From: Symbiodinium natans
Taxonomy: Eukaryota > Sar > Dinophyceae > Suessiales > Symbiodiniaceae
Direction of reading: 5' to 3'
NCBI GenBank assembly: GCA_905221605.1
Contig: CAJNDS010002745.1
Span: 358,501-422,500, forward strand
DNA length: 64,000 nt
Positions 41,161-50,826 of this stretch are shown piece by piece. The notes below the pieces were generated by a model that saw nothing but the letters and a program-made list of their open reading frames with translations, was not told the DNA's origin and did not search any database. The position numbers and the translations under genes are program-made. Within the stretch, counting starts at the first letter, position 1. Each line of letters starts with the position of its first letter.

Positions 41161-41427
41161 CTCGGGGTTCGACCACAGCACAATAATTAAGGGTACCCTG
41201 CTTTTGAGTTGCTTACACCCTAAACCCTAAACCCTAAACACTTGAAAAGGGAACCTTGAACCGAAAAAAGGGCAAAAAGGGTACCTCTGCGCGAGCAAGA
41301 CGACCGAACTAACCTCGGGGACCAGACTACCACATGAACCGAATATGGCGGTCATACTACCCCATACTTTTGTTCCTCCTAAGGTATATGAACCATACAC
41401 CCCCTACGTCAACCCTAAACCCTCAAC

Positions 41428-41562
41428 TCATGGTACTTATTTACCAATCATAACTGTACTTATAACCTACTTAAAAGCCCCTTAACAGTGCCCTAATATG
41501 GCTATAAGTACAGTCAAAAGTAGATTTGTACTTGGTGAATAAGTACCATGAACCTCCAAGCC
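41428..41562. mobile_element. Family D element, complete
   Basis: Ends CATGGTACTTATTTACCAAT and GGTGAATAAGTACCATGAAC are inverted copies; right edge GAACCTCCAAG. Confidence 0.7.
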
Positions 41563-41803
41563 TAGGCTGCCCAGTAACCTAGGCTTACAAAGGGTACCCT
41601 TTCTTGCTTAAAGGGGTTTATAAGGGAACCTAAACCCCCCAAAAAGGGAATAAGGGTACTACTGGGCATCCTAGCAGCAAAGTGAATACCTTAAGACTCC
41701 ATGGACCCTCCTACAGAGGGACTGGTACCTCCTAAGGAGGGTTCTGGGGTCTCAATTCTTGGGGATTTGAGGGCCCAAGAGCCTTAGGGTAAGTACCATG
41801 AAC

Positions 41804-41892
41804 CTCCAAGCAAAGGAAGACACACAGAAGCGGTTCTGAGCCACCCGCATCTCGAGCAGCGTTCGCTGACTCCGCATGGCCTCACTTTGGAC
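41804..41892 (-). CDS. Exon ending exactly in a family D terminus
   Basis: 89 nt: acceptor CCTTCAAG, reads VQSEAMRSQRTLLEMRVAQN then RFCVSSFAW, and ends at the donor GCTTGGAG/GTTCATGG, which is the TIR of family D. The helical charged sequence is coiled-coil-like. This is a second family whose terminus supplies a splice donor. Confidence 0.6.
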
Positions 41893-41949
41893 CTTGAAGG
41901 CGGGTGTAGGGTTTAGGGTTTAAGGTTTAGGGTTTAGGGTTTAGGGTTG

Positions 41950-42076
41950 TTTACTAGCACTATTCTTACTACTAATACTACGACGATGACGACGACTACC
42001 ACTACCACTACCGCTACCGCTACCGCAACTGCTACTGCCACCACTACCACTACCACTACCACTACCACGACTAATT

Positions 42077-42164
<88 letters not shown>

Positions 42165-42365
42165 GCACTAGTACTAGTACTGGTACTGGTACTAGTACTG
42201 GTACTAGTACTGCTAGTACTACTAGTACTACTAGTACTACTAGTACTACTAGTACTACTAGTACTACTAGTACTACTAGTACTACTAGTACTACTAGTAC
42301 TACTAGTACTACTACTACTACTAGTACTACTAGTACTACTACTACTGCTACTACTACTACTACTG

Positions 42366-42400
<35 letters not shown>

Positions 42401-42402
42401 GA
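41950..42402 (+). repeat. ACT/ACG trinucleotide array
   Basis: About 450 bp of ACT, ACC, ACG and AGT triplets in homogeneous sub-blocks: ACC-rich (42,000-42,070), ACG (42,075-42,110), ACT (42,110-42,160), TAGTACTAC units (about 42,215-42,310), ACT again. Every frame is open and gives low-complexity Thr/Tyr, Val or Ser runs; not a gene. Confidence 0.9.
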
Positions 42403-42519
42403 TCTGCAGCTGTTTATTCCGAAGACATTCCCCGCCACTGCGACGGATGCCACCGCCCACTGCGCGGGATGCTAGTGACTGCTGTGCCTGCTGCCAGTGC
42501 AGCGGGCAGAGCTTGCGAA

Positions 42520-44793
42520 AACAACGCGCGCACTGTACATTTGCACACAAAAACGCATATATGCGAACCGTGCGCGGAAGTGGCCTCCCTCACTCCCGTG
42601 CCAAAGCAGCCAGCGGCAGGCTGGATTTAGCGCTTCGCTGGTTTCTTCAAGACCTTCATCACTGTCTTCCTTAGTAGTCCAGTAACCATATTATAATAAG
42701 GGCACCCTTTTTTGGTTGGTTACTTTATCAGGGAAGCCAGAACCCGCCCTAAACCCTAAACCCTAAACCCTAAACCCTAAACCCTAAACCCTAAACCCTG
42801 AACCCTAAACCCTAAACCCTAAACCCTAAACCCTAAACCCTAAACCCTAAACCCCTAAAGCCCTAAAGCCCTAAAGCCCTAAAGCCCTAAAGCCCTAAAG
42901 CCCTAAACCCTAAACGGGGTAAAGGGTACCACTGGGCTACCAAGCTTCGCACCAGCTGCTCGATCAGATGTCTTCGCAGCCGGAGCCGCCTTCGCACCTT
43001 CCCTTTTCCTTGGTAGCCCAATAACCATATTACTACCATAGTATAATAAGGGCACCCTTTTTGGGGTTGGCTATTTTAAAAGGGAACCCAAACCAAAATA
43101 TTACAATAAGGGCACCCTTTTTTGGGTTGGTTATGTTTCTAAGGGAACCCATAAGATCACAAAGATCACCAAAAAAAAGGGGTAAAGGGTACCACTTGGG
43201 GCTACCAAGTTTCACTAAGACAGATGCCACAAGGCTTTCGTGGGAGCCTTTTTTCCAAGTCTCTGTACCAGGACCAAGCAGGTGATAGGTGGGGTAGCCG
43301 TCGTAGTAGCCCCTGTGCTTGAAGTACCCTTTGCAGTCCTTCCTGGCTTTGCATGCAGTCTGAGCTTCGCACTCGTAGACCATGCCACTTGGGGTGATAT
43401 TCTTTGCATCAGTGATGGTGCCCTCCACCTTAGATGCTCCGCTGACATGCATACACACACACACCCACACACGCACACATGCACACAATACAAACACACC
43501 GACACACACGTGCACACGAACCACACAGATTCACTCATTTACAACACAACACGCGACGGATGACTGCAAATTTGACATGCGAAATGCACGCAGCTGCTGC
43601 TTTGGATCATCTAAGTCTTGCACGAAGTCATTGGAATACTTCGGCTTCAAGAATGTAGGGCACACCTTTGCCTTGCCGCACTCCTTGTAGCCCTTTCTGA
43701 TCTTCTCTTTCACTTTGCTCTCAACGAACCTGTCGGCCGCTTCAAGCTCATAGTGGATTTGACTGTCAGTTCTGCCTGTACTGCCCAGCTTTCCAAATGC
43801 CGAAATTGTAGCCTGACCTTCCTGCAGAATCTCCCAGAACTTGCCGTCGCCTTCGAGACGAATATCCATGATCCCCAAGTACAACCTGGAGCTACACCTG
43901 GCTTATCAGCTTGTGAACGCTACGATCAATGTCGCTAGTCTCTTCGTGTACCATCTACGCTATACAGCCACATGAACGTGAGCGGGGAGAGGCATCAACC
44001 GCCAAGAACCGAAAAGGCTGCTGCGAAAGCCGGGCGGAGGGATCGCGGGAACAAACTGGGCCTGGGTTTAGAGTTTAGGGTTTAGGGTTTAGGGTTTAGG
44101 GTTTCGGGTTTAGGGTTAGAGTCGCCGGGGAGATCCGAGGCGAGGGATTTTCGTGGCGATCTGCTTCCCCCCGCGATCTTCTTACTGGTTCTCAAGGAGG
44201 AAGCCGGGAATTTGGGAATTACCCTGCAAAATCCCCTGACGGGGCAAATAACGGCCTACGTCTTCCCGGCCAAGAACTTGTTTATAAGTCTGGCCCCTAA
44301 ACCCTAAACTCCAAAGCCTAAACCTAAGCCCTAAACCCTAAACCTCAAACCCTAACTAAACCCTCAACCTTAAACCTTAACCCCTAAACCCTAAACCCTA
44401 AACCCCAAACCCTAAACCCCAAACCCGAAACCCTAAACCCTAAACCCTAAACCCTAAACCCTAAACCCTAAACCCTAAACCCTAAACCCTAACATCACCA
44501 GCCTGGCCCTCCAATTCTGCATCCATCTCCATCGCGCGAGCCCTGCCATGGCAGCCACCACAACATAACATGCCGGGGGGCCTGGATAGTTAGGTTTAGG
44601 GTTTAGGGTTTAGGGTTTAGGGTTTAGGGTTTAGGGTTTAGGGTTTCGGGTTTAGGGTTTCGGGTTTAGGGTTTAGTAGGGTCCGCCGACCCTGGCGGCG
44701 TGTTGGATGGGAAAAGGAGGTGAAACCTCCCTCTTTCCCTCCTTACCCCCCCCAAAACGCGGGGGGGGGGGGGGGGGGAGGGGGGGGGGGGGG

Positions 44794-44866
<73 letters not shown>

Positions 44867-45231
44867 GGGGGGGGTCGGTGCACATTTTTTCGGAGGACCG
44901 CGCCAGCACGGGGGGGTAGGGGCGCCCTCAGCAAAATCAGCGTTTCCCGCCTCCCCCCCCCCCCCTTCCCCCCCCCCCCCACCCGCCCCCCCCCACCCCC
45001 CCCCCCCCCCCCACCCCCCCCCCCCCCCCCCCCACCCCCCCCCCCCCCCAACCCCCCCCCCAACCCCCCCCCCCCCACCCCACCCCCCCCACCCCCACCC
45101 CCCACCCCCCACCCCCCCCCCCCTCCCACCCCCTCCCCCCCCACCTGTCTTTTTGGCTTGAGCTTGTCCTGGTGCTACCCCCTACCCCCCCCCAAACGAT
45201 TCACAGAACTCTGCCGGGGATGATCTTCCAT
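42520..45231 (-). CDS. WGR-domain protein, split gene
   Basis: Candidate start ATG at 45,229-45,231 (MEDHPRQSSVN). Exons 44,503-44,581 (MEMDAELEGQ end) and 44,186-44,289 (TYKQVLGREDVGRYLPRQ, donor GTAAGAAG) join in phase 0. The exon from 43,885 to about 43,560 holds the domain: LEGDGKFWEILQEGQATISA, then FGKLGSTGRTD, FVESKVKEKIRKGYKEC. This is the WGR pattern (xFWEIxxxG...GxxGxxG...KxxKGYxE) of PARP-type and bacterial MolR-type proteins, where it binds nucleic acid. Next come 43,206-43,441 (Cys/Lys/Tyr-rich, KDCKGYFKHRGYYDGYPTYH), 42,941-43,008 and a last exon starting at 42,669 (EDSDEGLEETSEALN). The last two introns are family B elements and both junctions keep phase. No PARP catalytic motif is seen. 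The first exon and the link between 44,186 and 43,885 are inferred. The 3' end near 42,520 is uncertain. Confidence 0.7.
42670..42940 (-). mobile_element. Intron = family B TIR element filled with CCCTAAA
   Basis: 271 nt. Minus strand: begins GTAGCCCAGTGGTACCCTTT, ends GGTTACTGGACTACTAAG. The middle (42,749-42,915) is about 18 CCCTAAA units followed by six CCCTAAAG units. The flanking exons join in phase 0. Confidence 0.75.
43009..43205 (-). mobile_element. Intron = family B TIR element without telomeric DNA
   Basis: 197 nt. Minus strand: starts GTAGCCCCAAGTGGTACCCT and ends GGTTATTGGGCTACCAAG. It contains an internal duplication of ATAAGGGCACCCTTTTT. The exon before ends ACTTG and the exon after begins GAAAAGG; the junction is phase 1. 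Full TIR: CTTGGTAGCCC...GGGCTACCAAG. Confidence 0.8.
43442..43560 (-). other. GT-rich intron of the WGR gene
   Basis: The minus strand is a GTGTGT microsatellite with interruptions, ending GCATGTCAG before the next exon. The exact donor (GT or GC near 43,545-43,575) is not settled. Confidence 0.5.
44380..44490 (-). repeat. CCCTAAA array, about 14 units
   Basis: CCCTAAA with CCCCAAA and CCCGAAA variants; lies in an intron of the WGR gene. A TTTAGGG array of the opposite orientation (44,591-44,675) lies beyond the exon at 44,503-44,581. Confidence 0.95.
44760..45145 (+). repeat. Facing G tract and C tract
   Basis: Almost pure G at 44,760-44,873, 80 bp of mixed sequence, then almost pure C at 44,952-45,145. 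The two arms are complementary and could form a very long hairpin. Large open frames on both strands are Gly/Pro artefacts. It lies in the first intron of the WGR gene model. Confidence 0.85.
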
Positions 45232-45284
45232 GCGAGCGGGTCTCAACTATGCTCCAGCGGGGTCGGCGGCTTGAGCCGGAGGCT

Positions 45285-45700
45285 CTTAAATTTAGTAGGG
45301 TTTAATAGGGTTTAATAGGGTTTAGGGGATAATAGGGTTTAGGGGAGAATGGGGTTTGGGGAACTATTACAGTCTAAGTATGTAAGATATAGGGACCACA
45401 AGGGAATACTATTAGTATAGTTGTTCCGACCTCTGTGGTCGCACAAACACACCGTGTCTGTGTGCTCTCTCGATGTTTAGACGTATGAGAAATTTGCTGA
45501 ATAGATCAAGAAATAAACACAGGCATAGCTAATTGTACATGTGTATATCGATATAAGAATGAATAGCGTTCAGGGTTTTGTACGTAGGTTATCGCTTCCT
45601 CTTGCCTAAAGTTAGTACAGCCAGGGGGCCCCACTACTTGAAGATGTCGGCCTTTAGCCCAACCCTAAACCCTGCAAACCTTAGGGTAGTTTCTAGGGTT
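45285..45700. other. Possible intergenic region upstream of the WGR gene
   Basis: A few TTTAATAGGG-like units at 45,293-45,350, then AT-richer unique DNA to 45,610 with no good frames. Because the preceding gene on this strand ends before 46.5 kb, this could hold the promoter or untranslated regions. No motif is identified. Confidence 0.35.
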
Positions 45701-45964
45701 TAGGGTTTAGGGTGCATGGGTCCCTGAATATATGGGCCCTTCAAATTAGGGGGGGGGGGGTCTATCCTTCCTTGAAAAAACCCTATACAAGCCCAAGGGC
45801 CCATACTTCAGAACCCTTCTAAGGGAGGTAAGGGACCATATTAAAGTGTTTAGGGTTTAGGGTTTAGGGTTTGAAGAAGGGCCCCATGAAGCTAGCCCCT
45901 AGAAGCCTGAGACCCCAGAGCCGCCTAGGAATTGCCCTTTTGGGGGTTAAAGGGGCTTGTAAGG

Positions 45965-46072
45965 GGGTTTAGGGTTTAGGGGTTTAGGGGTTTGGGGGTT
46001 TAGGGGTTTAGGGGTTTAGGGGTTTAGGGGTTTAGGGGTTTAGGGGTTTAGGGTTTAGGGGTTTAGGGTACC
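45965..46072 (+). repeat. GGGGTTTA octamer array
   Basis: Eleven TTTAGGGG octamers with a few TTTAGGG heptamers. Confidence 0.9.
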
Positions 46073-46159
46073 TATGCCCTAGCCCGATAAGCCCCATACA
46101 TTCTTGGGACCTTATGGTTCATGATGTCTGCCTTTGCCCCTAAACCCTCCCAGGGTCCT

Positions 46160-46320
46160 TTTATAGGGTTCTTAAGGGAGGGGGGTTCAAGAGTGGCATG
46201 TAACTCAAGGTTCCCTAATACTCCCTAGTACTCCCTAAGGCTCCCCAAGGCCCCCTAAACCCTAAATCCTAAACCCTAAACCCTAAACCCCCCTCCCGTA
46301 AGAACCCTATAAGGTCCTTT
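46160..46320. mobile_element. Family J element with CCCTAAA inside
   Basis: Left end TAGGGTTCTTAAGGGAGGGG, right end CCCCTCCCGTAAGAACCCTA: inverted copies. The interior contains ACTCCCTAGTACTCCC, as at 49,635-49,795, and four CCCTAAA-type units. Confidence 0.65.
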
Positions 46321-46584
46321 GCCCTTGCTTATCGGGATCCGAAGCCTGGGCCCTGATTCTGTTCTGTGCGTATACACAAGGGTTTAGGGTTTAGGGTGTA
46401 GGGTTTAGGGTTTAGGGTTTAGGGGTATGTATACTTAATAAGGGTTGTAGAACAGGGGAACCAAAAATTAGGGGCCCATACTTGGGACCCTAGATAAATC
46501 TTTATGAGATTCGAAATCCCAGAGATCATTCCGGAATCAACCGGGCCTAGCGGGGAAAACCCTAAACTAAACCCGAACTCCGGC

Positions 46585-47311
46585 CTGAGATAATGCACCG
46601 CCAGCTTCAGTTCAGCTTTCCGCTGGTAAATCATCTCGTCCTGCAACACGCGCCCGCTTGAAAACACGGACCCTCTAAGCCCTTGAACCCGCTAAGCCCT
46701 TAAAGCCTTAAACACTAAAACCCTTAAACTCTTAATCCCTTATCTACCCTTAAACCCATTATATACTCTCCTAAACCCAGCTTTTGGAGCACGTCCTCTT
46801 CCCTCAGTCCCTCTTTTGCCGGAACCGAGTAAGCCCGGGTTGTTGTGTAATAGGGATGGCTTTCTATCTGAGTGTTGTTACATGACCCTAAACCCTAAAC
46901 CCTAAACCCTAAAACCCTAAACCCTAAACCCTAAACCCTAAACCCTTGAGACACCCCAGGGCTCAGCGGGTTGAGGGATTTCAGGGTTGAGGGTGTTTAG
47001 TGCTTATTTAGGGTCTAGGGTTTAGGGTTTAGGGTTTAGGGTTTAGGGCTTGGGGTTTAGGGATTGGGTTTCCGTCGTGGCAGGCCTGCTTGTCGGAATG
47101 CGCACGGTGGTACTCCGACTGCTTCTCATGGCCTCGGGACGTTTCGAGGGCCTTGTGTTCAAGGGATTGGAACTTGGAATCTCAACCCTCAACCCTCAAC
47201 CCTCAATCCTGAACCTCAACCCGAACCCTAAACCCTAAACCCTAAACCCTAAACCCTAAACCCTAAACCCTAAACCCTAAACCCTAAACCCTAAACCCTA
47301 AACCCTAAACC

Positions 47312-47371
<60 letters not shown>

Positions 47372-48157
47372 ACCCTACGCGAAATGTGGCTGGGCCCGAT
47401 ACGCTTCAAGTGCGCAGGACTCGGGAACCACCTGTGCAGCATCTTGCAAGCGCAGGGAACGCATAACCCCTTTAAAGTGTATATACAGGGCCCTATATAG
47501 TCCTTTAAAGGGTATATATGTATATATAGGGGGATAAATAGGGTACCCTATATAATCCCTTAAAGGGTATGTGCTAAGCCAGGGGTCTGTGGGACCCTAG
47601 ACCGTGCACCCTACAAGCGTAACACCCCTAAACCCTAAACCCCTTAATTCATCATAGTTCCCAAACCCTAAGCCCTCCACCCCAAACACCCCTACCCTTT
47701 GAACATCCCTATTACGAGGGTTTAGGGAGGGTTAGGGGGGTTGATGAAGGCAAGGCAAACCGGAACCCCTAGAACTTGAACCCTCACCTCCGAAAGTTAA
47801 AGCCACCTGAAGGGTTTCGGGTTTAGGGTTTGAGGTTTGGGGTTTGGGGTTTAGGGTTTAGGGTTTAGGGTTTGGGGTTTAGGGTTTAGGGTTTGGGGTT
47901 TAGGGCTTGGGGTTTGGGGTTTAGGGTTTGGGGTTTGGGGTTTGGGGTTTAGGGAGGCCTGATGTACACCCTCAACCCCTGAACTTGCAACCCAGAGTCT
48001 CTTCAACCCTAAACCCTAAACCCTAAACGCTCAACCCTGAACCCTGAACCCCGAGCCCTCATCCCTCACAGGAGAGAATGCCGTTCTGTCGGGCACCTCC
48101 TGCAGACGAAGCATGGGAAGCGCGTGCGCGCACCGGGGCCTTTGCGACAGCCAACAT
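46585..48157 (-). CDS. Five-exon gene of unknown family
   Basis: Exons in order: 48,070-48,157 (ATG at 48,155-48,157; MLAVAKAPVRARASHASSAG, presequence-like, donor GTGAGG), 47,381-47,442 (AAQVVPESCALEAYRAQPHF), 47,086-47,172 (FQSLEHKALETSRGHEKQSE then YHRAHSDKQ, GC donor), 46,777-46,863 (SHPYYTTTRAYSVPAKEGLR then EEDVLQKL) and 46,585-46,640 (DEMIYQRKAELKLAVHYL, GC donor). The first two junctions keep phase (1, then 0); the last two are not fully resolved. It continues beyond 46,585 or has an unseen last exon. Charged, helical sequence and a basic N-terminus suggest an organelle-targeted soluble protein. The first exon is equally well read on the plus strand. Confidence 0.5.
47220..47376 (-). 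repeat. CCCTAAA array passing into CCCTCAA
   Basis: About 13 CCCTAAA units then nine CCCTCAA units, in the intron between 47,172 and 47,381. Confidence 0.95.
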
Positions 48158-48158
48158 G
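48072..48158 (+). CDS. Alternative plus-strand exon at the same place
   Basis: Very good acceptor (CCTCATCCCTCACAG) and donor (GTAACA), 87 nt, phase 0 at both ends: ERMPFCRAPPADEAWEARAR then TGAFATANM. It joins in phase 0 with 49,025-49,102. It conflicts with the minus-strand exon 48,070-48,157; I cannot decide between them. Confidence 0.4.
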
Positions 48159-48354
48159 GTAACAAGGGTGTTGAGGGTAGAGGACCCTAAACCCTAAACC
48201 CTAAACCCTGAACCCCAAACCCTAAACTACCCTAAACCCTAAACCCTAAACCTTAAACCCTCCGGAGCCCCAAGGTCCCAAAACCCCCAAAAACCCTAAA
48301 GACCCCTGAAGACACCTAAGACCCCTAAAGACCCCTAAAACTCTACACCCCTGG

Positions 48355-48412
48355 TTTAGGGTTTAGGGTTTAGGGTTTAGGGTTTAGGGTTTAGGGTTTA
48401 GGGTTTAGCCCC
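48355..48412 (+). repeat. TTTAGGG array, eight units
   Basis: Perfect heptamers in a plus-strand intron of the 48.1-49.4 kb model. Confidence 0.95.
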
Positions 48413-48665
48413 AAACCCCTCAATTGAGGACCCTAAAGCCAACACCCGCAGGGGCACAAAGGCTGAGGGAGTGTGATATGGATGTGGCCCTATACTTTCA
48501 AGGAGTTCGCAACTAAACTCCGAGGGTGATGGTTCAGGGGGAGCCCTCGAGGCAACTATAGTGAAGTCCCTGAGTTGCAGAGAATGAGGATTTCTGTTTT
48601 AAAAATTTGCCATGAGGAAAAGGGCCACGATCTCTCATGTTCAGATCAGGGTTTTATGAAACAAT

Positions 48666-48795
48666 ACTGGGAGGTTCGTGGGTGCTGCTTATAACTAGGG
48701 TTCGAAGTAGGATAGCAATAGTTATAAGTGGTTATAGCCCTAACTACAGGGTACATATAACCCCACTTATAAGTTCCCATGAAGCTCCAAGTAAA
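48666..48795. mobile_element. Family D element
   Basis: GGGAGGTTCGTGGGTGC and its partner CCCATGAAGCTCCAAG are inverted; TTATAACTAGGG and TTATAAGTGG lie inside. Confidence 0.6.
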
Positions 48796-48909
48796 CTACG
48801 GATACAGGACAGCGTGTTTCCTTTACTCAGAGGCCTGAGTGCCTGGAAAGATGGGTTTCGGGTTTCGGGGTTTGAAGCAACTTCTCCTCAATGGGGTTTG
48901 AGAGGAAAG

Positions 48910-49000
48910 TGGGGTTTAGGGTTTAGGGTTTAGGGTTTAGGGTTTAGGGTTTAGGGTTTAGGGTTTAGGGTTTAGGGTTTAGGGTTTAGGGTTTAGGGTT
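48910..49000 (+). repeat. TTTAGGG array, about 12 units
   Basis: Perfect heptamers between a unique intron segment and the exon at 49,025. Confidence 0.97.
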
Positions 49001-49024
49001 GGGGGTGCCCCTTCCGTATTCCAG

Positions 49025-49102
49025 GGACATCAAGGAGAGCGACGCCTTGATTTAGACATCGCAATGCGAGCCAGTCATCCGCTTGCTACTGCAGATGACC
49101 AG
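49025..49102 (+). CDS. Plus-strand exon
   Basis: 78 nt, phase 0 both ends, strong acceptor (TTCCGTATTCCAG) and donor (GTGATG). Reads GHQGERRLDLDIAMRASHPL then ATADDQ. Unrecognised. Confidence 0.55.
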
Positions 49103-49262
49103 GTGATGCTCCCTGAGTAATTATTGCTCTGATTGAAGGGACTTTCAGTGGAAACATGAACACTCCGACCTAGAAACTCTAAACCCAAAAACCGTTGAAC
49201 AACCGAAGAACACTAAGCCCTATAAGCCCTAAACCCTCCCCCGCCAAAAACAAAAAACGAAG

Positions 49263-49370
49263 ACCCAGGGCCGTGCTGGCTTTGACAACCGCCGACGCGG
49301 ACGCTTTCTGTGCCACCTGGGCGGGGCGGCAGCAAATTCGTGGCTACGATCATTTTCGAGGCTTTTGTAG
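49263..49370 (+). CDS. Plus-strand terminal exon candidate
   Basis: Acceptor AAACGAAG; the phase-0 frame reads TQGRAGFDNRRRGRFLCHLG then GAAANSWLRSFSRLL and a TAG. Another frame (ALTTADADAFCATWAGRQQI) is open to a donor GTAGTA. Continues the plus-strand model from 49,025. Confidence 0.45.
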   Translation, partial: TQGRAGFDNRRRGRFLCHLGGAAANSWLRSFSRLL

Positions 49371-49399
49371 TAGGGTTTAGGGTTTAGGGTTTGGGGTTT

Positions 49400-49980
49400 A
49401 GGGTTTAGTGTCTGGGGGGGCGTAGTGTTTACGGTTTAAAGTTCTATGTTCTTCGTATGCTTGATGCTTGGTGGCGGTTCGGGTTGAGGGTTTGGGGCCG
49501 GGTTTGGGGGCTTAGGAAACCCCGAAACCTTGCACCCCCGCACCCTACCCCCCCCCCCCCCCCCCCCCCGCCCAGCTAAGGCATAAACGCCGCGGGCTCA
49601 GGGTGTAGGGTGAACCATTTTCGGGGATGAGAAGTAAGAGGGTTCTGTCGGGAGGGGGGGTTCAAGGGGGGTATGTAATCCAAGGTTGTCTAGTACTCCC
49701 CACTACTCCCTAAGGCTCCCTAAGTTTCCCTAGGTACCCAATGGTACCTACCCCCATGAAGCCCCTCCCTCTCAAGAACCCTGTAAGAAGTCCGCTGCCC
49801 GCTGCAAACGTCCTGGAACCTTGCTTTAATAGGGTATATCTGTCAACCCAGAACCTACACACATTCTCCCCAACTCCTAAGCCCGCCTGCTTTTGAGTGC
49901 TTGGACTTGGTAGCCTACCGGCTTTAGTTGCAGGGTGGGAGAGAGGGGGAGCGACCTTTAAAATATATACACATAAAAAT
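49400..49980. other. Mixed region: C tract, family J repeat, unique DNA
   Basis: A C21 run lies at about 49,549-49,569 and a family J repeat at 49,635-49,795 (TACTCCCxACTACTCCC, GGGAGGGGGGTTCAAG). The rest (49,800-49,980) has no good frame. Confidence 0.45.
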
Positions 49981-50100
49981 ATATACACTAATAAATAAAC
50001 AAATAAATAAATAAAAATATATAATAATGATAATAATAATAATAATAATAATAATAGTAGTAGTAGTAGTAGTAGTAATAATAACAATAATAATACTAGT
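49965..50100 (+). repeat. ATAA/TAA/TAG microsatellite
   Basis: AATAATAAT and AGTAGTAGT blocks; apparent Leu-rich frame is an artefact. Confidence 0.9.
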
Positions 50101-50189
50101 AATGGTAGTAAGACTAATAGCAGGACGAATAGCTATTACAGGGGAACAGCGACCCTAAATGACAAAACCTTGCAATCCCCCAAACTCAT

Positions 50190-50345
50190 TGCAAAGCTCC
50201 TGGCATCTTTACCCCAAACCCTAAGCCCTGAACCCTAAACCCTAAGCTCCTGGCATCTTTATCCTAAACCCCAAACCCTGAATTCTAAACCCTAAGCCCC
50301 TGGCATCTTTGTCCTTGCCATCTTTCACCACTTTGGCCACCATAG
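50190..50345 (-). CDS. Start exon(s) with tandemly repeated KDAR coding unit
   Basis: On the minus strand an ATG at about 50,342 gives MVAKVVKDGKDKDARG. The 15-bp unit AAAGATGCCAGG-GC then recurs twice, about 53 bp apart, each time after a telomere-like tract, and the last copy reads KDARSFAMSLGDCK to the donor GTTTTG. So an exon end has been duplicated around CCCTAAA-type sequence. Confidence 0.45.
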
Positions 50346-50454
50346 CGGCTACTGACAGTGGGCAGCGTGAGCACAGTAGGGGCTGCACACCAGGGTTGAA
50401 CTGAAGGGTTTAGGGTACAGGGTTTAGGGTTTAGGGTTTAGGGTTTAGGGTGAA

Positions 50455-50720
50455 GGTGTGAGACATGATTGTAATGTGGACATGGAAGCTCATTAGAACA
50501 CCGACATCGAGCCTGCGCGATGACAGGGGCATGAGGTACAACCAGAAGAAGCTTTCTTTTGTGTGCAGATCCTGAGTGCAATCTCTTATCATTTGAGTTC
50601 AGGGATCTGACCCTAGCTGCTTCTTCTCGGCTATATGTCCAGAGCCTAATTAGTTTGCAGGGGTGGTAGACACCCCTAACTGTCCAGAGAAGGGCCCCCT
50701 CCGCTGAAGCCCTGCGTAGA
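50455..50720. other. Unique stretch without a resolved gene
   Basis: Heptamer-free, moderate GC, stops in most frames. It lies upstream of the minus-strand ATG at about 50,342 and could include its promoter or leader. Confidence 0.3.
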
Positions 50721-50826
50721 CCCCAAAGTCTCGATACCCCACCCTAAACCCTAAACCCTAACACCGCAACATTTAAGGGGTAGCAGTGGGGGGTGAGCGT
50801 TGAGAGGGATTTAGGAAGTACTTAGG

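Noticed and set aside
41941-42550. Long Ser/Thr/Val-repeat open frames
   Set aside because: Low-complexity translation of an ACT/ACG trinucleotide array, open in several frames on both strands.
44666-45223. Long Gly-rich and Pro-rich open frames
   Set aside because: Same artefact from facing G and C tracts.
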